Shown here piece by piece: positions 42,275 through 52,700 of a stretch of 64,000 bases of DNA. A model generated the notes under the pieces. It was not told the origin of the DNA. It searched no databases and saw only the letters and a list, made by a program, of their open reading frames with translations. Each line of letters starts with the position of its first letter. Positions within the stretch are counted from its first letter, which is position 1. Position numbers and translations under genes: made by a program. The DNA comes from Arthrobacter stackebrandtii (GTDB lineage: Bacteria; Actinomycetota; Actinomycetes; Actinomycetales; Micrococcaceae): positions 3,968,001-4,032,000 of the forward strand of contig NZ_JAGIOI010000001.1 of the NCBI RefSeq assembly GCF_017876675.1, written 5' to 3'.

Positions 42275-43680
42275 TCAGTTGTTGACGAACGTGGGCGAGG
42301 CCCAGGCGTACTGGTCGTTGTGCTGGCGCACCCGCGCGTAGTACTGGTCTCGCGGTGCGTCGGTTCCTGCATCATTGAGCTCAAGGTGGACATGGCGGGA
42401 GGAGTGGGGCACGGCGCGGTGCATGAGCATGGCGCCGGTGAGGAAGCCTCCGAGGTATTCGGTCTGCGGCCCGCGCAGGAGCTCGCCAATGGTGCGGAGG
42501 GTCTCCTTGCCGTTGAACGTCACGGACAGGACGGTGTCCCGGTCCCCGATGACGTGCAGGGCCATTTGCTGGGTGGCGTCGGTGGCGACGTTGGGGTTGC
42601 CGTGTGTCTCGGTGTTGAAGGAGACATGTCGTGCATCCTGCTGGTCCCAGCGGGAGAAGCTGAAGCTTTCGGGCTCCTGTGCGCTGGGCTCGACAATGTC
42701 GTAGCCGTGGAAGCGCGGCTCCACTGCCTCGATCCGGCCGCCCCTGATCTCGATTCGCACGTCCCATTCGTTGCGGACGCCGACTTCTCCCCAGCCAACG
42801 CTGACGGCAAGCATGCCGTCAAAGTCAAAGGAGTCTGTGGCCTGCGGACCGGCCTTGGCGATGACCTCGTTGTTGCGCATGACCTCCACGTAGTCCACGG
42901 TGTCCCCGCCCAGGACCTCGACGGCGATTTCCCGGGTCCCGGGGTTGCTGTACTGCGCCCCCATGGGGTTTCCGTCGATGCTGGTGGCCAGCATGATCCG
43001 ATCGCCGGTGACGGCGTAGGTGCGGCGGTTCTTGATGGCATCCCAGATCCCGTCGCGCGTCAGTTCCTGCGCCCAGACCATGGCGCGGCCGTGGCCGTGG
43101 GAGCCGGGGTGAGCGCTGTGGTGGTCGGTGGAGCCGATGAAGCCGAAGGTGTTGCCCAGTTCCAGGCCTCGGTCGGCCATGGAACTGGCGTCGCGCGGGC
43201 CCATGGTGTGGAGGTAGTTCCGGGGTGCGTCGGCGCTTTCGCCGCAACCGTGCATGGACATCATCTCCACGACCGGTGACAGCTCGGGATCGTAGGTGTT
43301 CCAGTTGATGCCGCGTCGGTCCGCGCGGTAGCCGATGTGGTGCGGGATGACGAACGCCTCCAGCCCGGCCCGGCCAAGCCCGCGCAGCACCTCGCGCAGT
43401 TCCTCCAGGCTCTGCGCCTGGGCCGGTTCCAGCGGCCCGGTGCCGGACTTGTAATAGACGCAGTGGTCTCCGTACGTCATGGAGTGCCATTCGAAGGAGA
43501 GCAGGGAGACAAAGGAACCGTCCACGTTGACCTCCTCGGTCAGCCGCTGCACCTCGGGCCAGTGCCCCCGCAGGCGTTCGAAGCCGGCGCTGTGGTAGTC
43601 GCTGACATGCGGGGGTTCGGACGGCATGTCGTGCCAGGCGGCGTGGCCGGTAACGGTTCCGAATGCGCCCGTATCCTAAA
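42275..43680 (-). pseudogene. DUF3604 protein gene truncated by an IS3 insertion
   Basis: The intact C-terminal part (450 residues from the first ATG at 43627) is a DUF3604 domain, a PHP-like metal-hydrolase family. Blocks include SLLSFEWHSMTYGDHCVYY, AFVIPHHIGYRA, FGFIGSTDHHSAHPG, the metal-binding type of His/Asp cluster, and RRTYAVTGDRIM. Coding sense continues upstream of that ATG (TGAFGTVTGHAAWHD) right up to the IS border at about 43680, so the N-terminal part was cut off. The lost part is not found beyond the IS. It ends about 150 bases before a DedA gene. Confidence 0.8.
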
Positions 43681-43709
43681 TTGAGACAGTGTTTAGGAGA
43701 ATTTGTTTC

Positions 43710-44000
43710 ATGGCTAGTCGTCGTAAATTCAGTCCGGAGTTCAAGGCCGAGGCTGTTGAGTTGGTGATTTCCTCGGGCCGTCCCATCGTCCAGGTTGCCA
43801 AGGAAATTGGTATCAGTGATGGATCACTGGGGAACTGGGTGCGGGAGTGGAAGGAAGAGCATCCCGAGGCCGGATCCAAGGACCCTGGCCCGGTGGAATG
43901 GGCGAAGTACAAGGCCCTGCAGGCTGAGAATGCCGAGCTAAAACGGGAGATCGAATTCCTGGGAAAAGTCAGCGCCTTCTTCGCCGCGAAGCAACGATAG
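43710..44000 (+). CDS. IS3-family transposase OrfA
   Basis: A 96-residue helix-turn-helix protein. MASRRKFSPEFKAEAVELVI and QVAKEIGISDGSLGNWVREW form the DNA-binding domain; the C-terminal part is a leucine-zipper-like coiled coil (ALQAENAELKREIEFL). The ATG at 43710 starts the conserved sequence, and an upstream frame codon set at 43689 is not conserved. A slippery heptamer near its end leads into orfB. Confidence 0.92.
   Translation: MASRRKFSPEFKAEAVELVISSGRPIVQVAKEIGISDGSLGNWVREWKEEHPEAGSKDPGPVEWAKYKALQAENAELKREIEFLGKVSAFFAAKQR
43961..43967 (+). other. Programmed -1 frameshift site of the IS3 element
   Basis: GGGAAAA here reads G-GGA-AAA in the orfA frame, a textbook X-XXY-YYZ slippery heptamer. 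After a -1 shift, translation continues in the orfB frame without a stop, giving the OrfAB transposase. Confidence 0.85.
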
Positions 44001-44053
44001 ACGACTATTACGAGTTTATTCGGCAGGAGAAGGCACATTACAAGGTTGACTGG

Positions 44054-44911
44054 ATGTGCCAGCAATTGAAGGTTCCACGGTCCTCGTACTACCGCTGGGC
44101 CAAGCCCCAGGAACCGACTCCGACGCAGCTGCGCAACGAGAAGCTGACCAAGGATGTGTGCCGGGTCTTTGAACGGGAGAAGGGCATGGCCGGGCGGGAC
44201 CAGATCACCACGATCCTGGGCCACGAGGGCATCCCGGTGGCGACGGGAACGGTCGGGACGATCATGAACAAACACGGCCTTCGGGCGGTCCGTATGCGGG
44301 CGTGGAAGAAGACCACAGTCGTTGACCCTGCAGCCAGGACCGAACACATCAAAAACCACATGCTCGATGCCGACGGCAAGCGGGACTTCACTTCCACGGT
44401 GCCGGGAGCCAAGCTGGTCGGCGACATTACCTATTTGAAAACGGACTCGGGCTGGCTGTATCTAGCCACCGTCATCGACCTCGCAACACGGATGGTGGTC
44501 GGATGGTCCATGGCCTCACACATGCGCACGGAGCTGATCATTGACGCCCTCAAAATGGCCCGAGATCACGGCCGGCTGCATCCAGACGGCGCTATTTTCA
44601 ATAGCGACAGAGGATCTCAATACACTTCCGGTGACTTCCAAAAATGGTGTGCCGGCAACAGTGTCACTCAGTCCATGGGTGAGGTTGGGGTGTGCTGGGA
44701 CAACGCGGTCGCCGAGTCGTTCTTCTCGCATTTGAAGACCGAGATGTACCACCACCACAATTTTCCCCATCACATGGCGGCACGGACCGCGGTCATGGAA
44801 TACATCGAGTCTTGGTACAACAGGCGCCGGCCCCATTCCTACAACGAGGGCCTGCCGCCGGCGAAGGCTCTGGCGGAATACCAAATCAAGATCGAACAAG
44901 CAGCAGCGTAA
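44054..44911 (+). CDS. IS3-family transposase OrfB (DDE integrase)
   Basis: A 285-residue catalytic part. The DDE residues are visible: Asp in LVGDITYLKTD, Asp in FNSDRGSQYTSG and Glu in CWDNAVAESFFSHLKTE. An HTH_21 region (GRDQITTILGHEGIPVATGT) precedes the core. In the active OrfAB fusion the frame begins further upstream, at the slippery site, so the ATG at 44054 is only the first ATG in the frame. No disabling mutation is seen, so the element may be active. Confidence 0.92.
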   Translation: MCQQLKVPRSSYYRWAKPQEPTPTQLRNEKLTKDVCRVFEREKGMAGRDQITTILGHEGIPVATGTVGTIMNKHGLRAVRMRAWKKTTVVDPAARTEHIKNHMLDADGKRDFTSTVPGAKLVGDITYLKTDSGWLYLATVIDLATRMVVGWSMASHMRTELIIDALKMARDHGRLHPDGAIFNSDRGSQYTSGDFQKWCAGNSVTQSMGEVGVCWDNAVAESFFSHLKTEMYHHHNFPHHMAARTAVMEYIESWYNRRRPHSYNEGLPPAKALAEYQIKIEQAAA

Positions 44912-44937
44912 GAAGAAAAATCAATCAAACTGTCTCA

Positions 44938-45253
44938 CAAACTTGACGGGAGCAGTTGGTTCCCACTATTCAGGATGCCCAACCTGGCTTGATGGGAGGA
45001 CCGCAGGTACTTCGCGAGAATTGCAGCGACGTCAATTTGGTCACTGCGATGAGGATCTACCCGGGTAGAGCGGGCTAGAAAGTCTTTCGGAACTGATCAG
45101 CAATACCGTCCCGCAAGACGGTCGTCCAACGGACACGCCAGCCGTAGACCTGCTGTTTTGCTAATGGCGACCTATGAAAAGTCCGCATAGCGTGTACGGT
45201 GACCTGTCCGATAAAGGATCCCTATGTAACGCACTGATCTACATTTTCAGATC
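44938..45253. other. Noncoding stretch between the IS and the recombinase
   Basis: No gene is supported in these 316 bases. On the minus strand two short frames look faintly coding (VYGWRVRWTTVLRDGIADQF and IDVAAILAKYLRSSHQAR) but are broken by stops, so this may be a decayed gene. A TGATCT / AGATCA inverted repeat lies just before the recombinase ATG. Confidence 0.45.
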
Positions 45254-45841
45254 ATGGCCGGTTACGCACGCGTGTCCACGGAAGAGCAAGGCATCAACGC
45301 CCAGCGTGATGCCTCGGCCTCCCTCGGCGTTGACCCCCAACGCGTCTATGTTGATGATGGCCTTACCGGCAGGAACAAGAATTGCCTAGGACTTCGCGAA
45401 TCCCCCGCCGCATGCCTGGCCGGAGATAACTTCGTCGCTACCAAACCTGATCGTCTGGTCCGGTCCGTCAGGAACGCCCGCGAAATGGCCGGCGACCCTG
45501 CCAGCCGCGAAATCAAACTCAGCATGGGTGGTTCCGACCATGACCCCACCCACCACTTGCGCAAACTGCTGTTCAACGTCCGGGCGATGATCGCCGAATT
45601 CGAAGCCGACCTCACCAGCATGCCCACCCGCGAAGGAATGAAGGCCGCTAAGGCTGACAGCTGGCTCCGGGGAGAACAGCCAAAACTCAGCGTGAAAAAA
45701 GAAGCCCATCTCCTGGAATTGCACGATGCAGGGAAATACACCATGACCGAAACGGCCGAACCATTCTCGATCAGCCGATCCACCATCTACCGAGCCGTTG
45801 ACCGCGGACTACACAGGGCAGCTGCACCACTACGCGACTGA
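45254..45841 (+). CDS. Serine recombinase (resolvase/invertase family), divergent
   Basis: A 195-residue resolvase-like protein. The catalytic Ser is Ser8 in GYARVSTEEQ, the region around KPDRLVRSVRNAREM matches the conserved DRLxRS block, and the end SISRSTIYRAVDRGL is a helix-turn-helix. The stretch GLRESPAACLAGDNF and MPTREGMKAAK are unusual versions of conserved segments, so activity is uncertain. It lies next to an IS3 element, so it may be a remnant of a transposon or integrative element. The start has a weak ribosome site. Confidence 0.78.
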   Translation: MAGYARVSTEEQGINAQRDASASLGVDPQRVYVDDGLTGRNKNCLGLRESPAACLAGDNFVATKPDRLVRSVRNAREMAGDPASREIKLSMGGSDHDPTHHLRKLLFNVRAMIAEFEADLTSMPTREGMKAAKADSWLRGEQPKLSVKKEAHLLELHDAGKYTMTETAEPFSISRSTIYRAVDRGLHRAAAPLRD

Positions 45842-45896
45842 GACATGAATTGCCCTACCGATCCTCCTCAGGCCCCGAGCTGCGGCCGAGCCGGCG

Positions 45897-46592
45897 CTAC
45901 TTGACGCCGGCGCTTTCCTGCACCGCGGGGCTGGTCTGCGTTTCAGTCCCGGCACCGCGTGCGTCCCCCTCACGCCAGCCCGTGGTCGCATCCACTCCAT
46001 CCACCAGCCTGCGCCTGCGGAGTGCGGCCGACACCCGGTCCAGCACGATGCCCAGCAGGCACGCTGCCACCACGGCCACCGTCAGTGCCAGGATGGGGTT
46101 CGCCGCAAACCAGGACCCCGCCAGCGCCCCGAGCCCGATGCAATAGGCGGCCCACAGGGACGCCGAGACCGCTGATATGGCCACGAACTTCCGGCGCGGA
46201 AACCCAGTGGCGCCGGCCGTCAGGTTCGCCGCAACCCGGGCAACCGGCAGGAACCGTGCCACCATCATCATGGCCGCTCCCCGGCTCTCCAGCTGTTTCC
46301 CGGCCGCGGCAAATGATTTCTGCATGAAGGGCCGGCGCATCCAGCGAAACCGGGTGGTGCCCAGGGCCCGCCCCATGGCGTAGGCAAGGTTGTCGCCCGC
46401 GAAAGCCCCCACGATGGCGGCCGGCGCCAACATCCACAACCCGGCCCAGCCGTGGGAGGCCAGCAGCGAGGCCATGGCGACCACCAGGACTTCGCTGGGG
46501 ACTGGCGGGAAAAAGCCGTCCAGCAGGGCACAGGCCGCAACCACGGCGTACGCCCACGGCTGACCGGACGCCTCCTGCAGGAACTCAATCAT
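45897..46592 (-). CDS. DedA family membrane protein (second paralogue)
   Basis: A 231-residue protein closely matching the first DedA gene: FFPPVPSEVLVVAMASLL, GDNLAYAMGRALGT, ARFLPVARVAANLTAGATGF and AGSWFAANPILALTVAVV. It carries a longer, charged C-terminal tail. The pair frames the region holding the DUF3604 remnant, IS3 and recombinase. It probably moves lipids or lipid carriers, as DedA proteins do. The ATG at 46592 is the natural start. Confidence 0.9.
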   Translation of the reverse strand: MIEFLQEASGQPWAYAVVAACALLDGFFPPVPSEVLVVAMASLLASHGWAGLWMLAPAAIVGAFAGDNLAYAMGRALGTTRFRWMRRPFMQKSFAAAGKQLESRGAAMMMVARFLPVARVAANLTAGATGFPRRKFVAISAVSASLWAAYCIGLGALAGSWFAANPILALTVAVVAACLLGIVLDRVSAALRRRRLVDGVDATTGWREGDARGAGTETQTSPAVQESAGVK

Positions 46593-46728
46593 GGGCGTGG
46601 CCCTCGTGCGGAAGCGTAGGAAGGATCATGTCTCCAACGCTACGGACCGCAGGGGCGCGCCACCATGGGGGAAACCCCCGGTTTTACCCCGGGAATTCCC
46701 CCGGGCCCCGTCGACGGCGGAGGGCGGC

Positions 46729-47739
46729 TTACGCCGTCAGCCCGCGCTGCTCCGGGGGCAGCCTGAACTTCAAGGGTTCTCCCCGGCCCAGGCGGTGGGC
46801 CTCGGCCACCGTGCTCATGGCCATGCGTTCAAGTTCCGTGCCGAGCGATCCCGCCATGTGCGGGGTGAGCAGCACGTTTGGGTGCGTGAACAGGCCCGAG
46901 TCCGGGGGCAGGTCCCAGGGCGTGGTGACGTCCAGGACGGCGTACAAGTCACCGCGCTGGATGCGCGCAAGCAGTGCGTCCTGGTCCACAATCTCCCCGC
47001 GGGCGGTGTTGATGAACGTGGCGCCGGATTTGAATCCTGCAATCAATTCGGCATTGATCATGTTCCTGGTGGACGGCAGTGACGGCGCATGCAGGCTGAC
47101 CACGTCCGACGTGGCGCACAGTTCCTCAAGCGTTACCTTCGATGCCCCCAAAGCTGTTGCCTCGGCGTCGGACACGAAGGGGTCCGCGAGGACCACCTCC
47201 AGCTCATACTGCGCCAGCAGCCGCATGACATGGCGGCCGATCTTGGAGGCGCCAATGATGCCCACGCGCTTGTTGTAGTTGCCGAGGCTGGGGAACTCGG
47301 CCTCCGCGTGGACCATGGTGCGCTGCGCGTGAACCTTGCGGCCCACCTGCAGCACCCGCTTGTTGGCCAGGATGACCATCGCCACGGTGTACTCGGCGAC
47401 GGGGACGGAGTTGGCGTCGGCGGCCGTGCTGACCTGGATGCCGCGCTCCCAGCAGGCTTCGCCCACGTGGTATTTGACGGTGCCTGCGGAATGCAGGATG
47501 TACCGGAGATTGGGTGCTGCATCGAGTACGGCGGCGTCGATCATGGCGGTGCCCCACCCGGTGATGAGTGCCTCGGCCTCGGCCAACAGGGCAAGGGATT
47601 GCGGGCTGGTGAACTCGGTCATGGGCTCGCGGCTCAGGAGGTCGGCCCCGGAGTCGAGGGCGTCCAGGACCCGTGGCGGGAAAATGCCCGCCGCCACATC
47701 CTCGGGCATGGCCAGCGCAACCTTGATACTCGTGCTCAT
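46729..47739 (-). CDS. D-2-hydroxyacid dehydrogenase family protein
   Basis: A 336-residue NAD-dependent dehydrogenase. The dinucleotide motif is VGIIGASKIGRHVM, the substrate-binding Arg is in NTARGEIVDQ, and the catalytic His is in LTPHMAGSLG. HSAGTVKYHVGEACWERGI and STAADANSVPVAEYTVAM match the phosphoglycerate-dehydrogenase-like group. It acts on an unknown 2-hydroxy acid. The ATG at 47739 starts MSTSIKVALAMPEDV. It is separated from the large operon upstream by about 140 bases. Confidence 0.9.
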   Translation of the reverse strand: MSTSIKVALAMPEDVAAGIFPPRVLDALDSGADLLSREPMTEFTSPQSLALLAEAEALITGWGTAMIDAAVLDAAPNLRYILHSAGTVKYHVGEACWERGIQVSTAADANSVPVAEYTVAMVILANKRVLQVGRKVHAQRTMVHAEAEFPSLGNYNKRVGIIGASKIGRHVMRLLAQYELEVVLADPFVSDAEATALGASKVTLEELCATSDVVSLHAPSLPSTRNMINAELIAGFKSGATFINTARGEIVDQDALLARIQRGDLYAVLDVTTPWDLPPDSGLFTHPNVLLTPHMAGSLGTELERMAMSTVAEAHRLGRGEPLKFRLPPEQRGLTA

Positions 47740-47879
47740 GTTCGGCTCCCCAATGTTGCTGCCTATTCGTTCCCGGTGCGGACCCCGTTCGGGGATTCCG
47801 CTGCACCTAGAACGCTACCAGCAGCGCGCCGGCCGGCCAGGGGCGATGACGGCGTGGCGGGCGCGGGACCGCCCGCCCG

Positions 47880-49721
47880 TCACGGGGTCGCGGCGTCGTA
47901 CCGCAGGCCGGATGACACCTCGCCGAGCCAGGGCCGTTTGCTGCGCCCGCGCCACACGTAGCTCCTGCCGTCGTATCCGCGGGCGAGCTGGTCGGTGATG
48001 CGCACGTCGATGCCGCTGCGCGTGACCTCCTCGTCGTTGACGTCGCGCACCCCGGCCATGATGGCGCCCTGCGCCCCTCGCCTGGCGCCCGTTTCCGTGG
48101 CCAAAATGCGGGCCTTGCGCAGGATGGGGAGGGTGGTTCCGTCCTGCCTGACCGCCACGAGCGGTGTCCACGTCTGCGCCACCGGCGTCGACAGCCGCCA
48201 GACGAGTTCGTGGGGGTCGGCGGTGTCCGGCTTCGGCAGCCCAAACTCCGAGTTCAGCCAGGGCCTGTCTATGGCGCGGCCGGCGGGGCCCATGATGCGG
48301 CGTTCGATGCACCAGCCCATGTTGGCGCCCTCATCGCGCTGCAGGGCAATCTGTTCCAGGGGCGGCGATTCAATGGGTGCAAGTGCCGAAGGCAGGACGG
48401 CCAGCAGCGGCACGTCCTCCAGCCCGCGGCCCAGCGTTGCCGACGGCTGGAACATCCGCCCCACGTTGTCCGACGCCTGCCACGCACTCGTTCCGACCAG
48501 GGTGGCGACCCCAAAGTTGTCCCGGACGATGACCCAGTCGATGCGGGCGACCCCGCCCACGGGCAGTTCCACCGGTGCCAGGAACCAGTCGGGGCTGAAG
48601 ACCGTGGCGAAGTCCACGGCCGCCATGCGGACCAGGTCCGTGGGCCCGGCGGTGCCGCGCCCGAGGGACAGTTGCGAGTCTTCAAACTCCCAGAACCTGT
48701 TTGAGGGCATCCCCTCAAACACCAGGGGCGCCGGCAGGACGGTGCGCACATGGCGTCCGGTGCTGCCTTCGGAGAAGCCGTCCCCGTCGTGGGGATCCGG
48801 CGGCGGCGCGTCGATGCCCTGTTCCCGCTGGTACTGCGCGGCCAGCGTTTCCGCCGCGGGGCCGGCGATGTCCAGCGAGCTCCAGGTCATGCCGGTGCCG
48901 TTGTATTCCGGCGCCTGCATCAGCACCTGTTCCGCGGCCTGGGCGGGGTTGACGGCGGCGGCAAAGCTGTCCACCGGCAGTGGCGGCGCGGCGATCGTGA
49001 ACGAGTATTCCAGCGCCGGGTTCGACCATGCCGGCACGGCGGTGCCGGCAACGCCCCAGTCCTCGACCATCTCCCGTTTCCAATCATCCACCGCCGCCTG
49101 GACCGCGGCCGGGTCGGTCCCGCCGAGAGCCTGCGCCGGAAGCGCCCCCGCGCCGTCGAGCAGCGAGAGGACCTTGGCCCCGTCCAGCACCTTTCCGGCC
49201 AGCAGTGCGCGGTACCGTGCCTCCACCGCACCCTCCACGATGTCGGTGCTGGGTTCTGGCGGCTGGAAAAGCACGTTCGGGAAGAGGTCCGCCAGCGTGT
49301 CGGCCACGGCGGCGGCCTGGTGCCTCTCAAGGTGCCGCCGCAGTGAGCGCCCGGCCTGGACGGCGGCCACCCACGGCGTCTCCTGCCCGCCGGCGGCGCC
49401 CGGCCGCAGCACGGGTTCGGCCTCAACCACGGCCTCCAGCGGCTTCGAGGATTCCCCCACCAGGGCCACCCGCGGCTGGGCCGCCGGATCCGCACCATCG
49501 CCGGGAACCGTTCCGCCTGGCAGGTAATGGGTGAACCGCGTCCAGCTGGAGGCGATGTCCACGGCGACGGGCGAGCCGCCGTCGTCCCCGCTCAGCTCCC
49601 CCAGCTGCCACTGCCGCAGCAGCATCCACAGCGGGTCTGCCATGCCGGCGGAGAGACCCGGGTCCAGGTCCTGTGTCTGCGTGTGGGGCTCGAGTCTCTT
49701 CCACATCGTGTAGTTGTTCAC
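47880..49721 (-). CDS. Uncharacterised large protein, last gene of the five-gene operon (613 residues)
   Basis: Starts at GTG with MNNYTMWKRLEPHTQTQDLD. A conserved-looking block follows at residues 28-52: ADPLWMLLRQWQLGELSGDD then GGSPV. I recall this block from large unannotated bacterial proteins but know no function. The centre is alpha/beta without clear motifs; the end reads GYDGRSYVWRGRSKRPWLGE. There is no signal peptide or membrane segment. Its GTG overlaps the stop of the 1563-residue gene (GTGA), so the two are translated together. It is the 3' gene of the operon. Confidence 0.85.
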   Translation of the reverse strand: MNNYTMWKRLEPHTQTQDLDPGLSAGMADPLWMLLRQWQLGELSGDDGGSPVAVDIASSWTRFTHYLPGGTVPGDGADPAAQPRVALVGESSKPLEAVVEAEPVLRPGAAGGQETPWVAAVQAGRSLRRHLERHQAAAVADTLADLFPNVLFQPPEPSTDIVEGAVEARYRALLAGKVLDGAKVLSLLDGAGALPAQALGGTDPAAVQAAVDDWKREMVEDWGVAGTAVPAWSNPALEYSFTIAAPPLPVDSFAAAVNPAQAAEQVLMQAPEYNGTGMTWSSLDIAGPAAETLAAQYQREQGIDAPPPDPHDGDGFSEGSTGRHVRTVLPAPLVFEGMPSNRFWEFEDSQLSLGRGTAGPTDLVRMAAVDFATVFSPDWFLAPVELPVGGVARIDWVIVRDNFGVATLVGTSAWQASDNVGRMFQPSATLGRGLEDVPLLAVLPSALAPIESPPLEQIALQRDEGANMGWCIERRIMGPAGRAIDRPWLNSEFGLPKPDTADPHELVWRLSTPVAQTWTPLVAVRQDGTTLPILRKARILATETGARRGAQGAIMAGVRDVNDEEVTRSGIDVRITDQLARGYDGRSYVWRGRSKRPWLGEVSSGLRYDAATP

Positions 49722-52700
49722 GGCGCCAACCTCATCACGTTCTTGTAGGCCTTCTCGGTCAGCAGCCGCCGCAATCGGTCCTCGGTCAGCTTCGCCAACG
49801 GCGTCATCGCCAGCACGGAGGTGGGCGGGTCCGGCAGATAGATCAGCGGCAGGAATTCGCCCAGGCCCGTCTGCTGCAGGTCGTCCAGGTCCACGCCCCG
49901 GATCTTCGCCAGCTCAACGGCCTCCCGCACCGTGTCCAGCATGAGCCGCCACGTCCACGGCACGCCGGGGTTTGGGGCCACGGCCGGGTTGGGGTGGACG
50001 GCCAGCAGGATGCTTTGCGGGGCCCGCGCGTTGGGCGCGTTGTAGTTCAGTGCCAGCCCGGTGGCGGCCGTGGGGGCCGGCAGCACCTCGGCCACCTCAT
50101 CCAGCACCAGCAGGTGGGTGGGTCTTCCGTCCGGCACGGGCACACCGCTGACGACGGCGTGCACGTGCGGTTGGGCGGGCCGCTTCCAGCGCCGGATCGT
50201 GTTGGGACGGGCATCGGGCCCGGGCGGGTCCGCCTCCTCCAGCGGCCCTCCGAGCCAGGCCAGCGCAGGCGTGGGAGGCAGGTGCATGGCCGTCAGCCCC
50301 GGCACGGGGCGCCCCGCCGCCTCCGCAAAGCTGCTCAGGTCCACGAACTCTGCCATGGCAGGGCGCACCCTTGAGGTCCGCACGAGCCACCGCTGCAGCT
50401 CCAGCTGTTCCACGCCCACGACGGCGGAAGAGTCCAGGCCCAGCTCCAGCGAGGGCACCACTGCATCCCCGCCCAGGCGCCGGACCACCTTCACCAGCGT
50501 GTCAATGGCGGTCTTCGACTGCAGAAGCCCGTCCAGCGCGTTCTCCCAGTTGTCGACGCCCACCACCGCCGGTCCGGCATCGGCCGCCCCGCCGCCCGGC
50601 ACGGTGGAGGTGGCACTGTTCGGCCGGCCCTGGCCCAGCAGGACAAAGACGTCCCTGACGACTGCCCCCGCTGAGGATGCCGCGGCCAGTGCCTGGCTGG
50701 TGCTCACGCCGGAACCGGCCACCACACACCCGGGAAAACCGAGGGCGGCCAGCGGAGCAAGCAGCGTGGCGGGCACCTCGACCCCTTCCAGCGGGACGGG
50801 AACCGAAGTGCCGTCGGACGGCGTCGCCGACGCGGCCAGCACGCCGGCAATGCCTCGAACAACCGCGCCCAGCTGCGCCTTCACGGCCCCAACCAGGCCG
50901 GAGAGTTCAGCGGGTCCGGGCGCCGGCGCCGTCCAGCTCCGGCTCGGGCCCAGCGTGGGGTCCGGGTGGGGATAATCCAGGTCTGCGGGCACGGCGGGAC
51001 GCGCCTGGGACAGCACCGAGGCAGCCGCACGCGCCATGTGCAGCAGCGCCGGATCCACCTGGCACCGGGCGTCCAGGGCACACCCGCCGCTGGGTCCCGG
51101 CACCGATTCCGCCACGACGTCCAGGGCACACAGCCCCAGCGAATCCAGGGGCACCACGGCGCCCTCCGCCGCGCCGGATGGCGCCGCCGTCCAACCGGTG
51201 GCCGGGCCCAGCATCCCCCGCGCCCATTGTTCGGCGCCGCGGGCAAGCTGCGCCCGCGGCGCAGCATCGTTCCAGCCTGAGCCGTCCGGCTGCCCGGCAG
51301 ACCCGTCCACGGAAAGCATGAGCCGGTGCGTGATGGTCACCCCGCTGCGAGGTTCCGCGGCGACGGTGATGTCCGGCAGCGGGGCGCCGTCGGCAGCCGC
51401 AGCGAAGGACGCCCCGGCATGTTCCAGCCTGCCCGACGAAAGTTGATGCACGCCGTCGGCCACCAGGAGGTCGGCCACCGACTCGATGGCATCGCCCAGC
51501 TCCTGCAGCGCGGGCCCGGTGCCCTCCAGGCCGGCCATCCCCGCCAGTGCGGCCCTCCCCGTCCAGGCATCCAAGCCGTCCACCACCTCCGGGGGCACGA
51601 CGGCGTCGTCTCCGGCCGCAGGCTCACCCGCAGCGCCCGACGTGCGCCGTTGCGGGAAAAGCTCCCGAAGGATGCCCACGGCAGTTTGCAGGCCGCTGCT
51701 GTTGAGCCTGCGTTCAAGCTGCTGGCCGAGCAGCGCCCCCAGCGGCTGCCCGTGCCCCATTGCGGCCACGATGTCCAGGGCGGCCCGCACCCGCTTGGAC
51801 GTCAGGTCCATGCCGGCCAACGAAGAGCCTCCTCCTGCGTGGGCGGCCTCGGCTGCGCGCAAGATGCCGGCGGTCACGGCCTGGGGCAGGGACGGGGCGT
51901 GCACATAACCCAGCGGATCCGCGGGGATGCGCAGCTCGGGCGCATCCGGCACACCGTGCGCCTTCAGGTGCTCCACCCACGCATCCGGGACGGGCCCGGT
52001 GCTGCCGGCCGCCGTCGCCTGGGCTCCCGCGGCAGTGCTTTGCGGCCTGATGTTGACCAGCACGCCCCATGCCCCTGCGTGCAGCCCCAGCTCAGTTCCC
52101 TTGCGGAGCGTCGCCAGCCTGCTGGTGGCCAGGGACGTGTACCAGGCGTCGAGCCGGTGGCTGGAGGCGGCCAGGGTTTCCGAGGTCATCCGCGTGTACT
52201 CCGCGTCGCTGAGCCCGGCCTCGGCCAGTGTCCACAGCGCCCGGCGGGTTCCGGCCAGGGTGTTGACTTCCTGCCACGGGTGCAGGATCGCATCCGAGGC
52301 GAGGACTCCGCCGTGGATGTTGACGGCGTCATCCCAGACTGCGTCGTGGATGCTCAGGCCGGCCCCGGCCGCAGTGACCATGCCGGCGGCCGTCGCCACG
52401 GCCGACAGCTTGGTGTTGTACACGCTCCCCATCTGGACCGCGGCGGGGTCTGCACTCTTGTCCGTCTCCGGAGGCAGCACCATGGCCGCCCTGAATTCAA
52501 CGTCGTTGACCACGCTGAGCAGCAGTTTGGCGTCCAGTTCACCGGCTGCCTCCAGGGCCCGCTCGGCCACCACATACAGGAGGTCGTCCGGCGGGTTCGG
52601 GTCTGCGGGCGCCGGCGCCCCGAACCCGTGGCGCCAGGTGCTGCGGCGCAGCAGGGCCCCCAGATAGTCCGACGGCGTCACCCGTGCCCCTGCCCTGGTC

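Larger units (their letters stand above)
43682..44937. mobile_element. IS3-family insertion sequence
   Basis: The element is about 1256 bp. Inner ends match as TGAGACAGT at 43682 and its complement ACTGTCTCA ending at 44937. It contains orfA and orfB in the usual -1 arrangement. Flanking bases (AAAT on the left, CAAA on the right) do not form a target duplication, so one end may have been rearranged. The insertion breaks a DUF3604 gene. Confidence 0.85.

Noticed and set aside
44938-45253. Missing N-terminal part of the DUF3604 gene to the right of the IS
   Set aside because: Translation of the minus strand gives only short frames broken by stops and none of the expected metal-binding blocks.
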